This document shows positions 11,960 through 24,000 of a stretch of 64,000 nt of DNA, piece by piece. Under the pieces are notes generated by a model. It saw only the letters and a list, made by a program, of their open reading frames with translations, made no database searches and had not been told where the DNA came from. A program made the translations under genes and the position numbers. Each line of letters opens with the position of its first letter. Position 1 is the stretch's first letter. The stretch comes from Collybiopsis luxurians FD-317 M1 (Eukaryota; Basidiomycota; Agaricomycetes; Agaricales; Omphalotaceae): assembly GCA_000827265.1 (NCBI GenBank), contig KN834759.1, forward strand, positions 62,001-126,000. Reading direction: 5' to 3'.

Positions 11960-13534
11960 ATGCGCATTAATATTCTTTTTCCTCGTATCAGCATATTTCG
12001 CCGTTACTCTCACGCCATGTCTTTGTCTTACGAAAATTGGTCTAGAGAAGATCTCATAGCTCGTCTTGAAGAGCTTGAAGGACGTTCTGGCTCAGTTGCC
12101 CTAAATTCCACCCCAAAAACGGTATCGAAGAGCTTGACGCCCACTGCTTCACATTCCCAATCCGAAAAATTTGACTTTTACTCTTACTCTCGCCGCAAAA
12201 TTGCCCTCAAGTTTTGCTATTCCGGATGGGAATACAACGGGCTTGCTTATCAACTACAGCCAACAGCTTTGCCTACTGTGGAAGGAGTCATTTTCGATGC
12301 CTTAACGCGGACCAAGCTTATCGATTCAGCTGCTGGATATGACGGATGTGGATGGGAAAAATGTGGTAGAACAGATCGTGGAGTCAGCGCAGCTGGACAA
12401 GTCATATCTCTATGGGTGAGGAGCGCTCTGGTGAGGGGTACGACGTCAAAAGCTTCCATAGCTGCTTCCGATCCATCTGAAATGGGTGAAGAATCTTCGA
12501 TGCTTGACGACGGTTTTGGCTCGCTCAATCTCCACGATGACCATGAGAATGCTGCACCCATTCCTAAAGTTTCGAGACCCGAATTTGACTATGTCTCCCT
12601 CCTCAATCGTGTTCTCCCCCCAACAATCCGCATGCTAGCATGGTCACCAGTCTCCGACACTTTCTCCGCTCGTTACGCGTGTAAATACAGGCATTACAAA
12701 TATTTCTTTTCCTCAGAGAATCTCGATATACCCAAAATGCGAGATGCTGCTTCTAGATTGCTAGGTTTGCACGATTTCCGTAATCTTTGCAAACTAGATC
12801 CAGGAAAGCAGATCACTATCTTCGACCGAAAAATTCTGCGTGCGGATATTGACCCTGTGGAACCATCTCCTGGGGTAGCGTCCCCAATGTATGTTCTGAA
12901 TCTCGTTGGGACTGCATTCTTGTATCATCAAGTACGGCATATTATGGCAGTACTACTTCTTGTCGGTCGAGGTCTAGAACATCCTTCTGTAGTGTCGTCT
13001 CTGCTTAATACCCGGGAAGGAGCTGAGCAGGGACGTGAAGGGGAGTCGCTCGAGGTCGTCGAGTGTAAACCGGAGTACCAAATGGCGGACGCGTTACCGC
13101 TAATGTTGTGGGACTGCGGCTATTCTGACGAGGATGCCAAGTGGCGCACGGATGGACATGGGCCTCGGAGCGATCAGTCGGTCAAGTTAGCGGAAGATGG
13201 AAGGGGAATATACCATCTCCTGCACTCCAGACGTGCTCGCTCCGAGATCTATCTTGCCCTAAACGATCACTTCCTCGAGGCTGCCTCGTTCTTCTTTGCA
13301 GATCCATGGGTGACCACAAAACAGGGTCATATTGGCGTCAGAGTTGGTGGAAGCGTCAATGTAGAAGTGCCACTCGGTGGTGGGGCATCAAGGAAGCTCC
13401 AGCAGTATGTTCCTCTACTAAAAAGGAATCGGCTAGATCCAGTAGAAATTATCAACGAGCGCTGGAGGAATGGCAAGGGTATGCGCAGAGATCAAAAGAA
13501 GATGGCAGCTGATGAATTCGAAGCGGATGAGTGA
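11960..13534 (+). CDS. DEG1: tRNA pseudouridine38/39 synthase, Deg1/Pus3 type
   Basis: A single exon of 524 codons. The TruA-like fold is visible: KIALKFCYSGWEYNGLAYQ, LPTVEGVIFDALTRTKLI, then the catalytic loop KCGRTDRGVSAAGQVISLWV containing the invariant Asp of R-T-D-R-G-V-S-A, FSARYACKYRHYKYFF and FLYHQVRHIMAVLLLVGRGL. Deg1/Pus3 enzymes make pseudouridine at positions 38 and 39 of the tRNA anticodon arm, in cytosol and mitochondria. The RTDRGVSA catalytic sequence and the extended linker (GEESSMLDDGFGSLNLHDDH) agree with a eukaryotic Pus3. Two starts are possible: ATG 11960 adds a basic, hydrophobic 19-residue leader (MRINILFPRISIFRRYSHA), while ATG 12017 sits in a better context (CACGCCATG). 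Confidence 0.92.
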   Translation: MRINILFPRISIFRRYSHAMSLSYENWSREDLIARLEELEGRSGSVALNSTPKTVSKSLTPTASHSQSEKFDFYSYSRRKIALKFCYSGWEYNGLAYQLQPTALPTVEGVIFDALTRTKLIDSAAGYDGCGWEKCGRTDRGVSAAGQVISLWVRSALVRGTTSKASIAASDPSEMGEESSMLDDGFGSLNLHDDHENAAPIPKVSRPEFDYVSLLNRVLPPTIRMLAWSPVSDTFSARYACKYRHYKYFFSSENLDIPKMRDAASRLLGLHDFRNLCKLDPGKQITIFDRKILRADIDPVEPSPGVASPMYVLNLVGTAFLYHQVRHIMAVLLLVGRGLEHPSVVSSLLNTREGAEQGREGESLEVVECKPEYQMADALPLMLWDCGYSDEDAKWRTDGHGPRSDQSVKLAEDGRGIYHLLHSRRARSEIYLALNDHFLEAASFFFADPWVTTKQGHIGVRVGGSVNVEVPLGGGASRKLQQYVPLLKRNRLDPVEIINERWRNGKGMRRDQKKMAADEFEADE

Positions 13535-14142
13535 TACCAAGTCAGTTACATTCCTAACGCCCGTACTTTTAGCTTGTCTTCCAAACAGCTCTGTTTATAC
13601 TCTAAGCATGGTGTCAAGTTCTGGCACCGTCTAATCCTGTCCGAGGCTGCATGGTATGATCGATGGGAAAACAATTGCTGAACTGTTGTCCGATAGATGT
13701 GTCTGTCGGAGTGCTTAAAGTAGTTTTCTGCTGTAAATTACCCCAAGCCCTTGACCACGAATATTCTTTGGGGTTCACATCGTTTGCCAACAGCAGATGC
13801 GCGATTTCAGGTTAGGCTAGACGCCCGTCGGCTTATTCGGCTTCGGGCGGCCGGCGTTTGCCGGGCGTGTATAAAATACTCGTGACTTCGCGCTCATTCA
13901 GTTCCAACCGACGTTGGATTCTGCCATCAGCTTCACAACTTTTTAACTTTATAAGGATCGTGGCAGACTTCAACGTTGTCTGTCCCCTTTCTCGTACTTG
14001 TATTCTTTTTTTTTCATCTTTGAAACAACCGCTCTCTAAATCCTTACGGGTTTCTGTGTGATCCTTATCTTCTCTCCCGCTGAACGTACTTTGTGACATT
14101 TCGACAACTTTAACTGCCCGCCTTTAGCCAGTAACCCTGAAT
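13535..14142. other. Intergenic region, Argonaute promoter and leader
   Basis: No gene recognised. From about 13950 the sequence is pyrimidine-rich (for example TTCTTTTTTTTTCATC near 14003), as expected for the leader of the Argonaute gene. A small GC-rich inverted motif around 13840-13862 resembles others in the window. Confidence 0.35.
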
Positions 14143-17100
14143 ATGAGTTACCGAGGAGGCGGAGATCGTGGCGGAGATCGTGGCGGCGGGCGTGGCGGAG
14201 GACGTGGCGGATACGGGCGTGGTGGAGGTGACCGTGGAAGAGGTAGTTCTCCTGGAGGGGACCGGGGGCGAGGTGGGCCACCGCGCGGCGACTATAGGGG
14301 TGGTGGGGGTGACCGTGGACGAGGTAGAGGCAGAGGCGGAGGGCCACCGGGCGGGTAAGTAGCAAACGTATATTCTGGCAACAATAAAGCTGACGTCTCA
14401 CCAGGATCTTCTCACCACCGAATGCCTCTTCCGACATAGATACTAGGCTTCGCGGTAACAGCCAGCAAACCCTCGTCGAATCGTTCAAGAGGCTCACGCT
14501 CAAGCCGAATGACCTTCCTCTTAGACCTGATTTCGGTACCCTTGGCCAGCCAATCAAACTGCGAGCGAACTTCTACCCGGTTAAAGTGCCAAAAGGTCCG
14601 CTGTACGAGTACGATGTTTCCATAACTCCTGCTGCTGGTACTGCCAATAGGCGTCTTAAGAGGCGCATTTTCGATCTTGCTGAGAAATCCGCGGACTGGA
14701 CTCGGCAGGGACTGACAGGTTCGGTGGCCCACGACCACGCTTCAAAACTTGTTGCCGCAAAGATGCTTCCGGAGCCATGTACAATCCGTGTTGCTTACTT
14801 CGATGAAGATGAACAAGGTCCTACGCCAGATGGGAAGGAATATACCTTGACATTGAAGTTTATACAAAGCATTGACACCTCCGCTCTCACTAAGTAAAGC
14901 CCCTTTCCTCTTTCATGAACTTCTTTTCACACTATCGTTCAGGTATCTGGCCGGTCAGCCACAATACAAGGACTACGATATCATGCCCGTAGTGTCGGCT
15001 TTGAATTTGGTTCTTTCTGCACACGCCAGTGGATCTAACCGCGGCGGTGTCGTAGTCGGTAGAAATAAATTCTTTTTCCCCGGTCCCAATTCACCTGCGG
15101 TGCCCTTGGGAGGAGGTGTTGAAGCATTAAGAGGCTTTTACTCCTCTGTTCGCCCGAGCTTCGACCAGCTCATGGTTAATGTCAATGGTGATCCGTTCGT
15201 TTTCTTCTTCTCAACTGTAGTTGCTCAAAGGTTGCTTCTTTTCAGTTTGCACGACGGCATTTTACACAGAGCAAAACCTTGCGGATGCGCTGAGAATATT
15301 CATGCAAAGTAGTTTCGGAGCTCGTCCTACTGCTTTTGTGAAAGGTGTTCGCATCAAGACCAAACATTTAGGCTATAAGAAGACCGTCAAATCGGTCACA
15401 AACCTTACGCCGAAGCAACATAAATTCACTTCCGAGGAGTTTGGCGAGGTTGATGTCGAGACATATTTCCGGAGAAGTTCGTTTCGTTCTGTTAAATCAT
15501 TTGACTCCTTTCATTTATCACTTTTACAGAATACAATATCAGGTTGCGGAATCTCGACATGCCTCTGGTAGATGTAGGTGGACAGAAGGCCAATCTTCTC
15601 CCACCAGAACTGTGCGATATCCTCCCCAACCAACCATATAAACTCAAGCTAAATAACGAGCAAACGGAGCAGATGCTTCGTGTCGCCGCTAAACCCCCCA
15701 ATGCCAATGCTTTGGCTATAAACGGCCCGGGACTTGACGAACTTGGATTCCGATCCGGCGCTAGTCCTCTTGATTCATTCGGGGTCAGTATCAGACCGGA
15801 AATGACTGTTGTTCCTGCTCGGATACTGCCACCCCCTTCACTTCAGTATGCACCGGGTCAGAATTCCAGTCCTCAAATCAATGACAAGGCAAGCTGGAAC
15901 CTCCGAGGCGTCAAGTTTGCTAAAGGGGCTAGGGTCAGCAAATGGATCGTCCTTGTTTTGCAAGACGGCGGTCGTTCGGACTTTAAGCAGGGCGATCCCG
16001 AGCTGAAGGCGGCTGTCGACGGGCAAGTTAGGATGTGCAATACCAGCGGCATGAGTGTTAGCTCGAGTGCCCAAGACCCCTTGTATGTATATTGCCAGCT
16101 TCCTCAAAAGGAATCGTCGGATCTCGTGCGAGAAAAGGCGGTTATAAAAATCCATGAAACCCTACGCAGGTTGCAGGGGAAACCATCTTTCGCTCTGGTC
16201 ATGCTCTCAAACAACGATAGGCATGTCTATTCGGGTTTGAAGCACGTCTGCGATGTCGGTCTGGGTATACCAACTGTTTGCGTACAATCTTCGCAAATTG
16301 TCAAGGGTACGTGGTATTTCTTCTGCACAAGTGTACCCGAAGAGACTGAGTTTCTTTCTTCCAGGTAATCCTCAGTACTTCGGGAACGTCGCGCTTAAGA
16401 TCAACATGAAGATGGGAGGAATCAAGTATGTTGCCTGTTAGTTTATGTATGCTATTACTCACGTCTCGTCTTGTGTTCAAGTCACGGTTTGGATACTAGA
16501 AGCATGCAGTCGCTAAACCAGGTTCCTACCATGCTCGTCGGCATTGACGTTACGTACGTGGTTTCCCACATTCTTTTCTCCCTCTGTTGTGACGCGTCTG
16601 GATAGGCATCCAGGACCAAGCAGTACTAGAGGCACTCCTTCTATCGCCGCCGTTGTAGCCAGCGTTGATTCCAGATTTGCTCAATATTCGACTAGTATGG
16701 AACTCCAAGAGTCGAAGAAGGAGGTTTGTTCTTCTCTCTTTTTACATCAGCCATTGACCTAAATTGCTTCATATTACTCTTTCAGATGGTCACTAATCTC
16801 GCTAGCATGATGGTCGAACGCTTGATGGCATTTAGGGACAAGAACGGAGGAAAGCTGCCCGCGAGGATTATCGTGTACCGCGATGGTGTCTCCGAGGTGA
16901 GTTTCCTTTGACAAATTTTATGCAGACCCGCTTGGATCTGATTGTGATGTTCAGGGCCAATTCAACACGGTCATCGCGGAGGAGATGCCCGCCATACAAG
17001 CTGCGTTTAGAAAATTTGCGTCGGGAGGCCAGACGAAATACAATCCCAAACTGAGCATTGTTATCTGCGGCAAACGGCACCATACACGATTTTACCCCTT

Positions 17101-17589
17101 GGAAGAGAGTAACGCAGATAACAATGGCAACCCTAAAGCAGGAACTGTCGTTGATCAGGGTGTCACTGCGGTGTACAACTTTGATTTCTTTTTGCAAGGT
17201 GTGTGCATTTACTTTTTTTCGTAGTCGAGTTCTGATATTCATACGAACCCTTTTAAGCTCACGGCGGTCTTCAGGGAACGACTCGTCCAACGCATTACTA
17301 TGTCGTTCACGACGAGATTGGATTTAAAGCCGACGAGCTGCAGACGCTTACCAATTCGATTAGCTACATGTTCTCCCGAGCTACCAAAGCCGTAAGCCTG
17401 GCCTCTCCTGCATTCTACGCCGACTTGGCTTGCGAGCGTGGGCGGTGCTACATCCACAAGCTCCTGCACGGTATAACCCGCGTCAACACCAACACGACCG
17501 ATGCAGAAGAGCAGGTCTACCGAGAGGCCGTCGAAGCGTGGCGAGGCGGCGTGCATGACTCTATCAAAGACACCATGTTCTATCTCTGA
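14143..17589 (+). CDS. AGO: Argonaute, slicer-competent by sequence
   Basis: Eleven exons fit in phase and give 963 residues: 14143-14354, 14405-14893, 14943-15187, 15246-15476, 15530-16306, 16365-16425, 16482-16553, 16606-16723, 16786-16896, 16955-17198 and 17258-17589. Order: an RGG-rich N-terminus (about 70 residues of Gly and Arg), the N domain (from IFSPPNASSDIDTRLRGNSQ), PAZ (around ADALRIFMQSSFGARPTAFV to KYNIRLRNLDMPLVDVGG), MID and PIWI. All four catalytic residues are present: Asp in MLVGIDVTHPGPS, Glu in ELQESKKEM, Asp in IIVYRDGVSEGQF and His in TTRPTHYYVVHDE. The protein ends DTMFYL, the hydrophobic C-terminus usual for Argonautes. Known role: binds small RNAs and silences transcripts. 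The RGG tail is a likely arginine methylation and RNA contact region. Confidence 0.96.
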
Positions 17590-18045
17590 GTGCAGCGGCG
17601 CCGATTGTCGAGCGTTTGCTGTAAATCTTTGTTTATTAATCTACTTTTTTTGTTGTGTGGTTGTTGTGCTGATCTTGTAGAACGGTGTATTTTCTTATGC
17701 GGTGTTTATGGTTATCAGATTTATTTACCGTTACCTCGTAGCTCAATCATATCTCATATCCTATCTGTAATATATCAGCTTAGTTGTACTGATTCACACG
17801 ATGTACTTTGTATACTGTATTACAGTATGTTCTCAATAGACGCTGGTCACTTTTGAAAAACTTTATTGACACGACAACCATAGTGTGTGTAATACAAATA
17901 CAAGGTTTTTTTAATTATAGAATGTACATTTACGATGGGTTGGTTACTGGAACCGAAAGCTATCAAAGGTCTAGGTCAAGTCAATAATGATACTGTACAA
18001 CGAATGAGAAATCCGTGAATTGGGAACATGCGGATATGCAATGTA
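17590..18045. other. Intergenic between convergent genes
   Basis: 3' untranslated regions of the Argonaute gene and the opposing SMP-domain gene. AT-rich, no other feature recognised. Confidence 0.4.
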
Positions 18046-18963
18046 TCAGTTGGCTTCCGCCTTTTCCTTGTCGATAGCAGATTGAGCCTCAGCTGCAGCT
18101 GTGCCAGCAGTTGAATCCAGCCTATAATGAGGTTTCAACATCAGTCACCGTGAAAAGGCAGTGGTAAACGATGGCAGCCTTACAATTTTGACTCGACCGA
18201 TTGCAACAGCTGTTGCTCTTTCTTTGTGACATTGTTTACATCGAGCTGAGGAGGTGAGTTGGAGCGAGAGCGTCGCTCGGCACTGCGATAGGTGGAATGA
18301 GCGTGATAACGCGGGAACACACTGCTGCGACTTACGAAATACGGGCAGCGTCTTTGATGGCGGCCTCAGTCAACACCTGAGGGTCAATCTTCTGTTCAGG
18401 TTTACCCTCAGGGTGCTTCGCCGCAGCAGCTTGAGCGTCAGCGGCCAACGAGCCAGGAGGAGGTCTGTAACCCAAAGCCTTGTGTTCCTCGGACATGAGC
18501 TTACGAGCTTCAGCTGTTGGCATGATAACGATGAGTATTCGCGTAAAGAATGAGTCGCGGAAACGTCAACAAGTGACGTACATTCACTGATACTCGCCAA
18601 ATCGATTCCATCAACGACGGTGCTCTTGGGGATAGGATGTCCGCGCTCGCTTTCGATCTTTGCAGCATCTGTCAAGGCGGCCTTCTTCAAACTAGCGGGA
18701 TCAGGAGGAGAGGGCCCGCCCTTGGGATGCTTGGCTGCTTCCGCTTGAGCCTGAGAAGCGAGAGAACCGGGAGGTGGACGATATCCGAGAGCTTTGTGCT
18801 CGTAAGACATGATTTTCCTAGCTTCAGTTTCACCGATGGATGAAAGGTCGATAGAGCCGCTGTAAAGATTTGAATGAGCAAAATTTCTTACATTAGGAAA
18901 ATAGACATACATATGATGTGCTGCGTCGTGGACAGCAATCTCAGTCATCGTGGCTGTAGACAT
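18046..18963 (-). CDS. SMP-domain (seed maturation protein type) repeat protein
   Basis: Five exons in phase on the minus strand (18911-18963, 18582-18859, 18336-18513, 18184-18282, 18046-18121) give 227 residues. Two near-identical repeats are seen: GETEARKIMSYEHKALGYRP followed by PPGSLASQAQAEAAKHPKG, and SESEARKLMSEEHKALGYRP followed by PPGSLAADAQAAAAKHPEG. Each is followed by an Ala/Lys-rich amphipathic stretch (LKKAALTDAAKIE; LTEAAIKDAARIS). Repeats of this composition match the SMP domain of plant late-embryogenesis-type seed proteins, which also occurs in fungi. There is no signal peptide or membrane segment, so a cytosolic or nuclear, largely disordered protein is likely. A desiccation or stress role is inferred from the family only. 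Confidence 0.8.
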
Positions 18964-19945
18964 GATGGAGGTTTCTAGGAGCAGAAAGACGAGAGAGGAG
19001 GCTTCTGAAGAAGGTGGTGGTATAAGATAGAGTTGAGTTGGATAAAACGTACATCCGAGTATTTATGGGCTCTCGTCACGTCATTGGTCGAGTAATAGGT
19101 GACAACCGTCAGTGGAGACCTGTGGAGCCTGTGGATCTTGCTGTGGAGACGAGGGTAAAACAGCCCACGTGATCGATGCTACTGGTAACTGCTCCGCCTC
19201 GCAAGACTTTGCGTCTCGGAAAAATAAGAATAAGGTAACGATAAGAAAATGGCCCAAGAGCTGCCTGAATAGGCCTACAAAAAGGAAATCGAAAATGAAA
19301 ATATTTGTTTTGAAAGAAGAGCCCCAAAATGTCCATCAATTAAAAAGTTGTTCAACTCCCCGCTTCGACCTGTTCGGATCACCACGAAATAGCCGTCTGT
19401 GCAACGCACCATGATAATCGAGCCCATCAAACATACAAATGTACCCCAGTTGAATGTTCAAAGAAGCATATACAGTCACAGCCAAATTGAAACGAGCCCC
19501 ACAACCGCACACACCAGTGCGATCTCGAATCCTATTCCAAGCTGTCCCGGCTGTAGGATTTATTTTAAGAAACTTGAAAGGCTCATGGATGACCTCGATT
19601 GAGAAATCATACCTGAGAATATCCATATCCTGTGACCGAAAGAATGAAATATGGCACGCTGTGAGGAGGAGCGGTTCCCGTTAATTGTTCGAACGAAGGA
19701 ATTGAGCTAGCCTCGTTCCGTTGCGGGAGCCTATTAGGTGGTTCATCGCTAGCGAGGTGCACAATTAGGGAACCAATCAGAACGGTACTGAGACAATTAA
19801 GCAAAGGCCATTGGGAGCAAGCTCCAAATAGCACGGTCCGGTGTTGTAAATGAACAGATGGACGGTCATGAATTACCTTGTATTGCCGTATAGGATGAAC
19901 GCCGACAAAGTTTTTGGCTTGATCGTTCACGTATGGCCTCAAGAT
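18964..19945. other. Intergenic with possible remnant of a membrane-protein gene (minus strand)
   Basis: Between about 19480 and 20014 the minus strand has a long open stretch with a hydrophobic segment (LLNCLSTVLIGSLIVHLA), a possible intron after TGYGYSQ, and another hydrophobic segment (GIGFEIALVCAVVGLVSIWL) closed by a stop. No family was recognised and no start is convincing. It may be a relic overlapping the start of the repeat at 19946. Confidence 0.25.
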
Positions 19946-20570
19946 AGAGTAAAATGCTGGGCGATGCCCGAACGGATTCGGAAATCGTCTGCCACCACTT
20001 CCGTTGCCGCCCACGACATTCCCTGATTGTTCCTCACTATTACCAGTGCTTCTCTGCTAAAAGATTCGATTGCTGGGACGTATTCTAGAAAAGGGGGGGT
20101 CCTACGAATGGATCGGGCAGAGGGCGCGTCCGCAAAGTTGTGGAGTTCATACGGCCTGCATTTACGTGTGTATTTTTTACGTGCGTATCTTTTGCCTGCG
20201 TTCATCAGAGCATCGTGATGTCTTCAAATGCACATGCTTTGCCCAAATTCGAATGAAGGATTCTAGCTACTTCAGGAAAGGAGTTTGGAGTAGAAGATCG
20301 TTGACGGCGGAGAATCAGGATGGCCAAAGTGCTTCTTTGCTAGCCTCTTTTGATCAAGCGGAGCTACGGAGGCGCAGACAAAGATCGTGAGTGGAGATAA
20401 TCGCGCTGTCCATGACCAGTTCTGGAAAGACTTTGCAAAGATGTCGTCGGTAACGGTTGGAGAAAGATTCAAACTTGATGGATGCCACGATCACGTTCTC
20501 TGGCGATTCGTTCGATTGTATTCACACGGATCAAAGCAAGAAATATGAACCTGTTTTTAGGATACCTAGC
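19946..20570 (+). repeat. Diverged repeat, copy 1 (also at 26968-27340)
   Basis: Three blocks match the 3' flank of the first SurE-like gene in the same order: AGAGTAAAATGCTGGGCGAT near 19947, then AAATGCACATGC through AAAGGAGTTTGGAGTAGAAG to GAGAATCAGGATGG around 20225-20325, and GATCACGTTCTCTGG to TCAAAGCAAGAAATAT around 20490-20548. Copy 1 has about 250 extra bases. It has no coding potential that I can support. It may be the flank of a lost SurE-like copy or an old dispersed repeat. Confidence 0.65.
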
Positions 20571-20625
20571 TGGACACAAGAAATCATTTCCAAATAATTG
20601 ATATGAAGGGTCCACTGCCGTGGCC

Positions 20626-20670
20626 AGGACCTTGTATGTGTGTTGAAACTAAGACCGGCTTCGGCCTTAG
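20626..20670 (+). repeat. Short direct repeat, left copy, with adjacent stem-loop
   Basis: CCGTGGCCAGGACCTTG at about 20629 recurs as CCGTGGCCAAGACCTTG at about 24348, on the other side of the transcription factor gene, and a further dozen bases are similar. Next to the left copy is a near-palindrome at 20649-20670 (CTAAGACCGG, CTT loop, CGGCCTTAG) that could form a hairpin. Confidence 0.5.
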
Positions 20671-21065
20671 TGCATGACAAGAGGGAATACCAGCCCTTAT
20701 TGAAGCATCAATTTTGAGCTCAGTAGTATTTCCCTTGGACTATTACAATAAAGAAACACTTCAAATTTTGATGGGTTGGAATTGATAAACCCTTTACTGT
20801 CTTCGAGTTGATACGATTGTTAGTTTATGATAGTGTTCAATAGATGTGTCAACCCTATAAGGGAGGTATTATCAGCGGTCCAAGACTCCGTTTGGCTAGC
20901 GCCTCTTGAAGCCAAGTTTTTTGCAGCCCAATCCTAGCATTAAGCTCTGCCTAACTCCGCATTTTAAGTAGGTGATCTAAGCTATTCCTACTGCATTGGT
21001 GATCCTCTATACCATGTACTGAGTACAGTATCTTAGTGAACAGAATAAATATCAAATGCAAAAAA
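20671..21065. other. Intergenic, no gene seen
   Basis: 3' side of the transcription factor gene. Nothing else was recognised. Confidence 0.35.
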
Positions 21066-24000
21066 TCATAACTGGCCAACTGCGGGGTAATTGACTAGCT
21101 GGAGCAACTCATCTACTTCGGCCATAAATTCACTCCACTCTTCTTGGCTGAGAAAGTTATCCGTAAGCCGAGCATTCTAGCCAAATCAACACAACAGAAG
21201 TGCAATTGTACTTGCCTCGATGATGTCTGGTTCAGGAACTGGTCTGCTCAAAGTACATGAATACTTTCATAACATGCAACAAGTAAAAGGAACCATACCT
21301 GGATGAAGCCCATATGCCATTCCATCCAGTCTCTGGTTGGGTAATGTGCTCTCAGATCCATATGTCTCATCATTGCACGACGCAACCATATCTGTGCCGA
21401 TATCTGTGCCTATGTCTATATGAACTGGCATGCCTCCAAGGTCACTCGAAGAGACTGCTAAGCTCCAATTGGCATTGGTATCAAGATCAACAGAGTTGAG
21501 CGATGCTGCGATTGAGGTATTATACTGGGATGGAGCTATTTGCGGAGCTACAATTGTTGCTGAATTAGATTCATATTCGATGGATTTAGCAGGGAATGAA
21601 TTTCCTTCATAGAGACTATGGGTGTGCTTCAAAGATGGGAACGCCTCTATTGGAGGTAGTTGACTGACAGAAATCATAGAGAGCAGGATGTCCCTAGCAT
21701 GGCATTCACGATTGGCCCCAGAAGGTTATATTTCGTAGATACATACCTGAGTCGACCAGCCTTTTCAATTCTTTTCATAACCATTAAGTTAGCATTATAG
21801 GAAATTTTAATATTGTTCAAGTAGAACTATGCCTACCTGTCTTCATAGAGAGCCAGCATATTCAAGCACTTTTGTATGTCGTTCATTTCTTTGGTAGCGT
21901 CTAGGGACATTTTGAATTGTATTCCACGCCAAAGATTAATTAAAAGGACAACGGCGCAGGAGAAAATCGGAGGCTGGCAAAAGTTGTCAATTTGACCAAA
22001 AGTGCTCATAAGGGGCTGCAAGTGCTTACCACGAGGTGGGCAAATCGAATCTTGAATTGTTCATGGTGGCCATTGAGAAGATGAACACATGAACGAGCGG
22101 CATTAGCGCAGATGGCCAATGAAGGAAATGTCAGCATAGATATCTGACCAGGCCAAGACATGAAACGTTGATGAACTAGGCAGATACATGAACAATGATT
22201 GTAAAACCTCAATGATAGGCAAACCTTGTATCCGGGCCCAGTAAAATTCTGCATAAAGCATTACCGATTGATGGGTAAATATGCTGTCTTTCCGATGATG
22301 ATTATATTTCACTGGGTAGAAATCATCAGCCTCAGTCACTCCTGGTTATAGGACATAATTACAGAAGTCAGGTAATGCATCTATCCACTGATCCAAAGCA
22401 GAGTCAAGTTTCATGATGGCCTTCTGATTCCATTCTGTGGTGGAAAGAGTTGTTGGTCCCCATGGATCTAGACGTCTCGCTGAATACTGCAAAATTCAAT
22501 GCTTGAGCTGCAGAAAATGACAGGACTTACAATTGAGCATTGAGCAAAACCAAGAATCTCTATGAGCTTGATGTGGTGGATCCAAAAAGTCAATTTTGAT
22601 GGTGTATTTTCAGGCTGCATAAATGCATCATCTGGATAGGAAGTTTCCCAGTATTCATCATCACACATTGCAGGTAGTTCAAGGTCCAAACTGCCAGAGA
22701 TTAGAATATAATCATAATCCAAAACCATAAAATAACTTACTCATTGATACTGGATGACCTTGGCCTTCCAAGAACTATACTTGAGGCTGTATCAAAGATA
22801 ATCAGCTGCCAGAATGCTCGCTTCCACAACTCAATCTCTTTGGGATCTCTACCCTTGCCAAAACCTGAACGGTGTACACCAATCCTTTGCGCAAGTTGGA
22901 TGCCAGATCCAACTAATACCCAAAATTTCTCCGCCATGTGTGTTGCAAGCAGAAAAATTGCAGACAGCTAATTTTGCATGAGTACCACTGATAAATTGCC
23001 ACAAAGAACATTCTGAAACTTACTGGATATGTCTGTAATGTGTAAACAGAAGGAGATGTGGCTAACATTTTTGGTAATAGTTCAACCTGGTTGAAGTATT
23101 TCCAACCAGCAGAGAGCTTTGAGGTTGCGTCACTGTACAAGACCCGAGGATCATCTGAACACCGAGATGCAAGGGCACAAACAAGTAGAACTGTAGAACC
23201 AAAGGTCTGGTCATATAAGTGTAGCTTGTGAGCAAGGGATTTCTCAAAGAAGGGCTTGTGAAGCAAAGGATAGAAAGGATGAAAGTGCTCCCAGTACAAG
23301 ACCAGCAAAGTTTTGAGAAGGTCATCAGGTGGATATTCATAGGGTATCGGCTCATATTGCAATTCAGCATGCCACTCAAGAGCAAAGTTTAAGCCTTACA
23401 TTGGAAGGAGATAGACAAATAGAGAACAACTTACTAGCTTCGAGTCCCAGAACTCGGATCTCTTTATATCCACCGGCATTCTTCTGTTGTGTCCTTCATT
23501 AAGATTATCCCGTAAGTCAAGGGCAGTCTGAAGAAGCATAAAATGGGAGGATTGTCCAAAAGCATGATCTTCATTTTGATTTAAGGAAAGATCTTGCAGT
23601 TGATTGTCTATAACCTCTGCAGAGGTTACCTCACTACTGGGAGGAGGATCCTCTCTTAACATGTTGAGGGATGATGAAGTAACCTCAGATTCATTTGGTA
23701 GAGAGTTTAAATTGCGAAGGAAAGCCAGTTCCTTCTCAAGTGCTTGAGAATGTAAAGCCATGTTGACTAGCATTCTTCGAACTGCATGGGTATTGGTAGG
23801 CACACTGAACGCAGTGGGAGCAGCCAAAATGGAAGAAATTAGAGATTGAACAGATTCTGAGTCTGGAGCCTGCGGGTAGCGCGGCTTTGGACCTCGTTTC
23901 TGCGGAATGGAAATGAGTCTATAGAAGTATGAAAAGGGCAGATCATTTACTCTTTTCACAATTTTCCGCGTACATTGCAGCTTCAGTTTTGAGCATTCGG

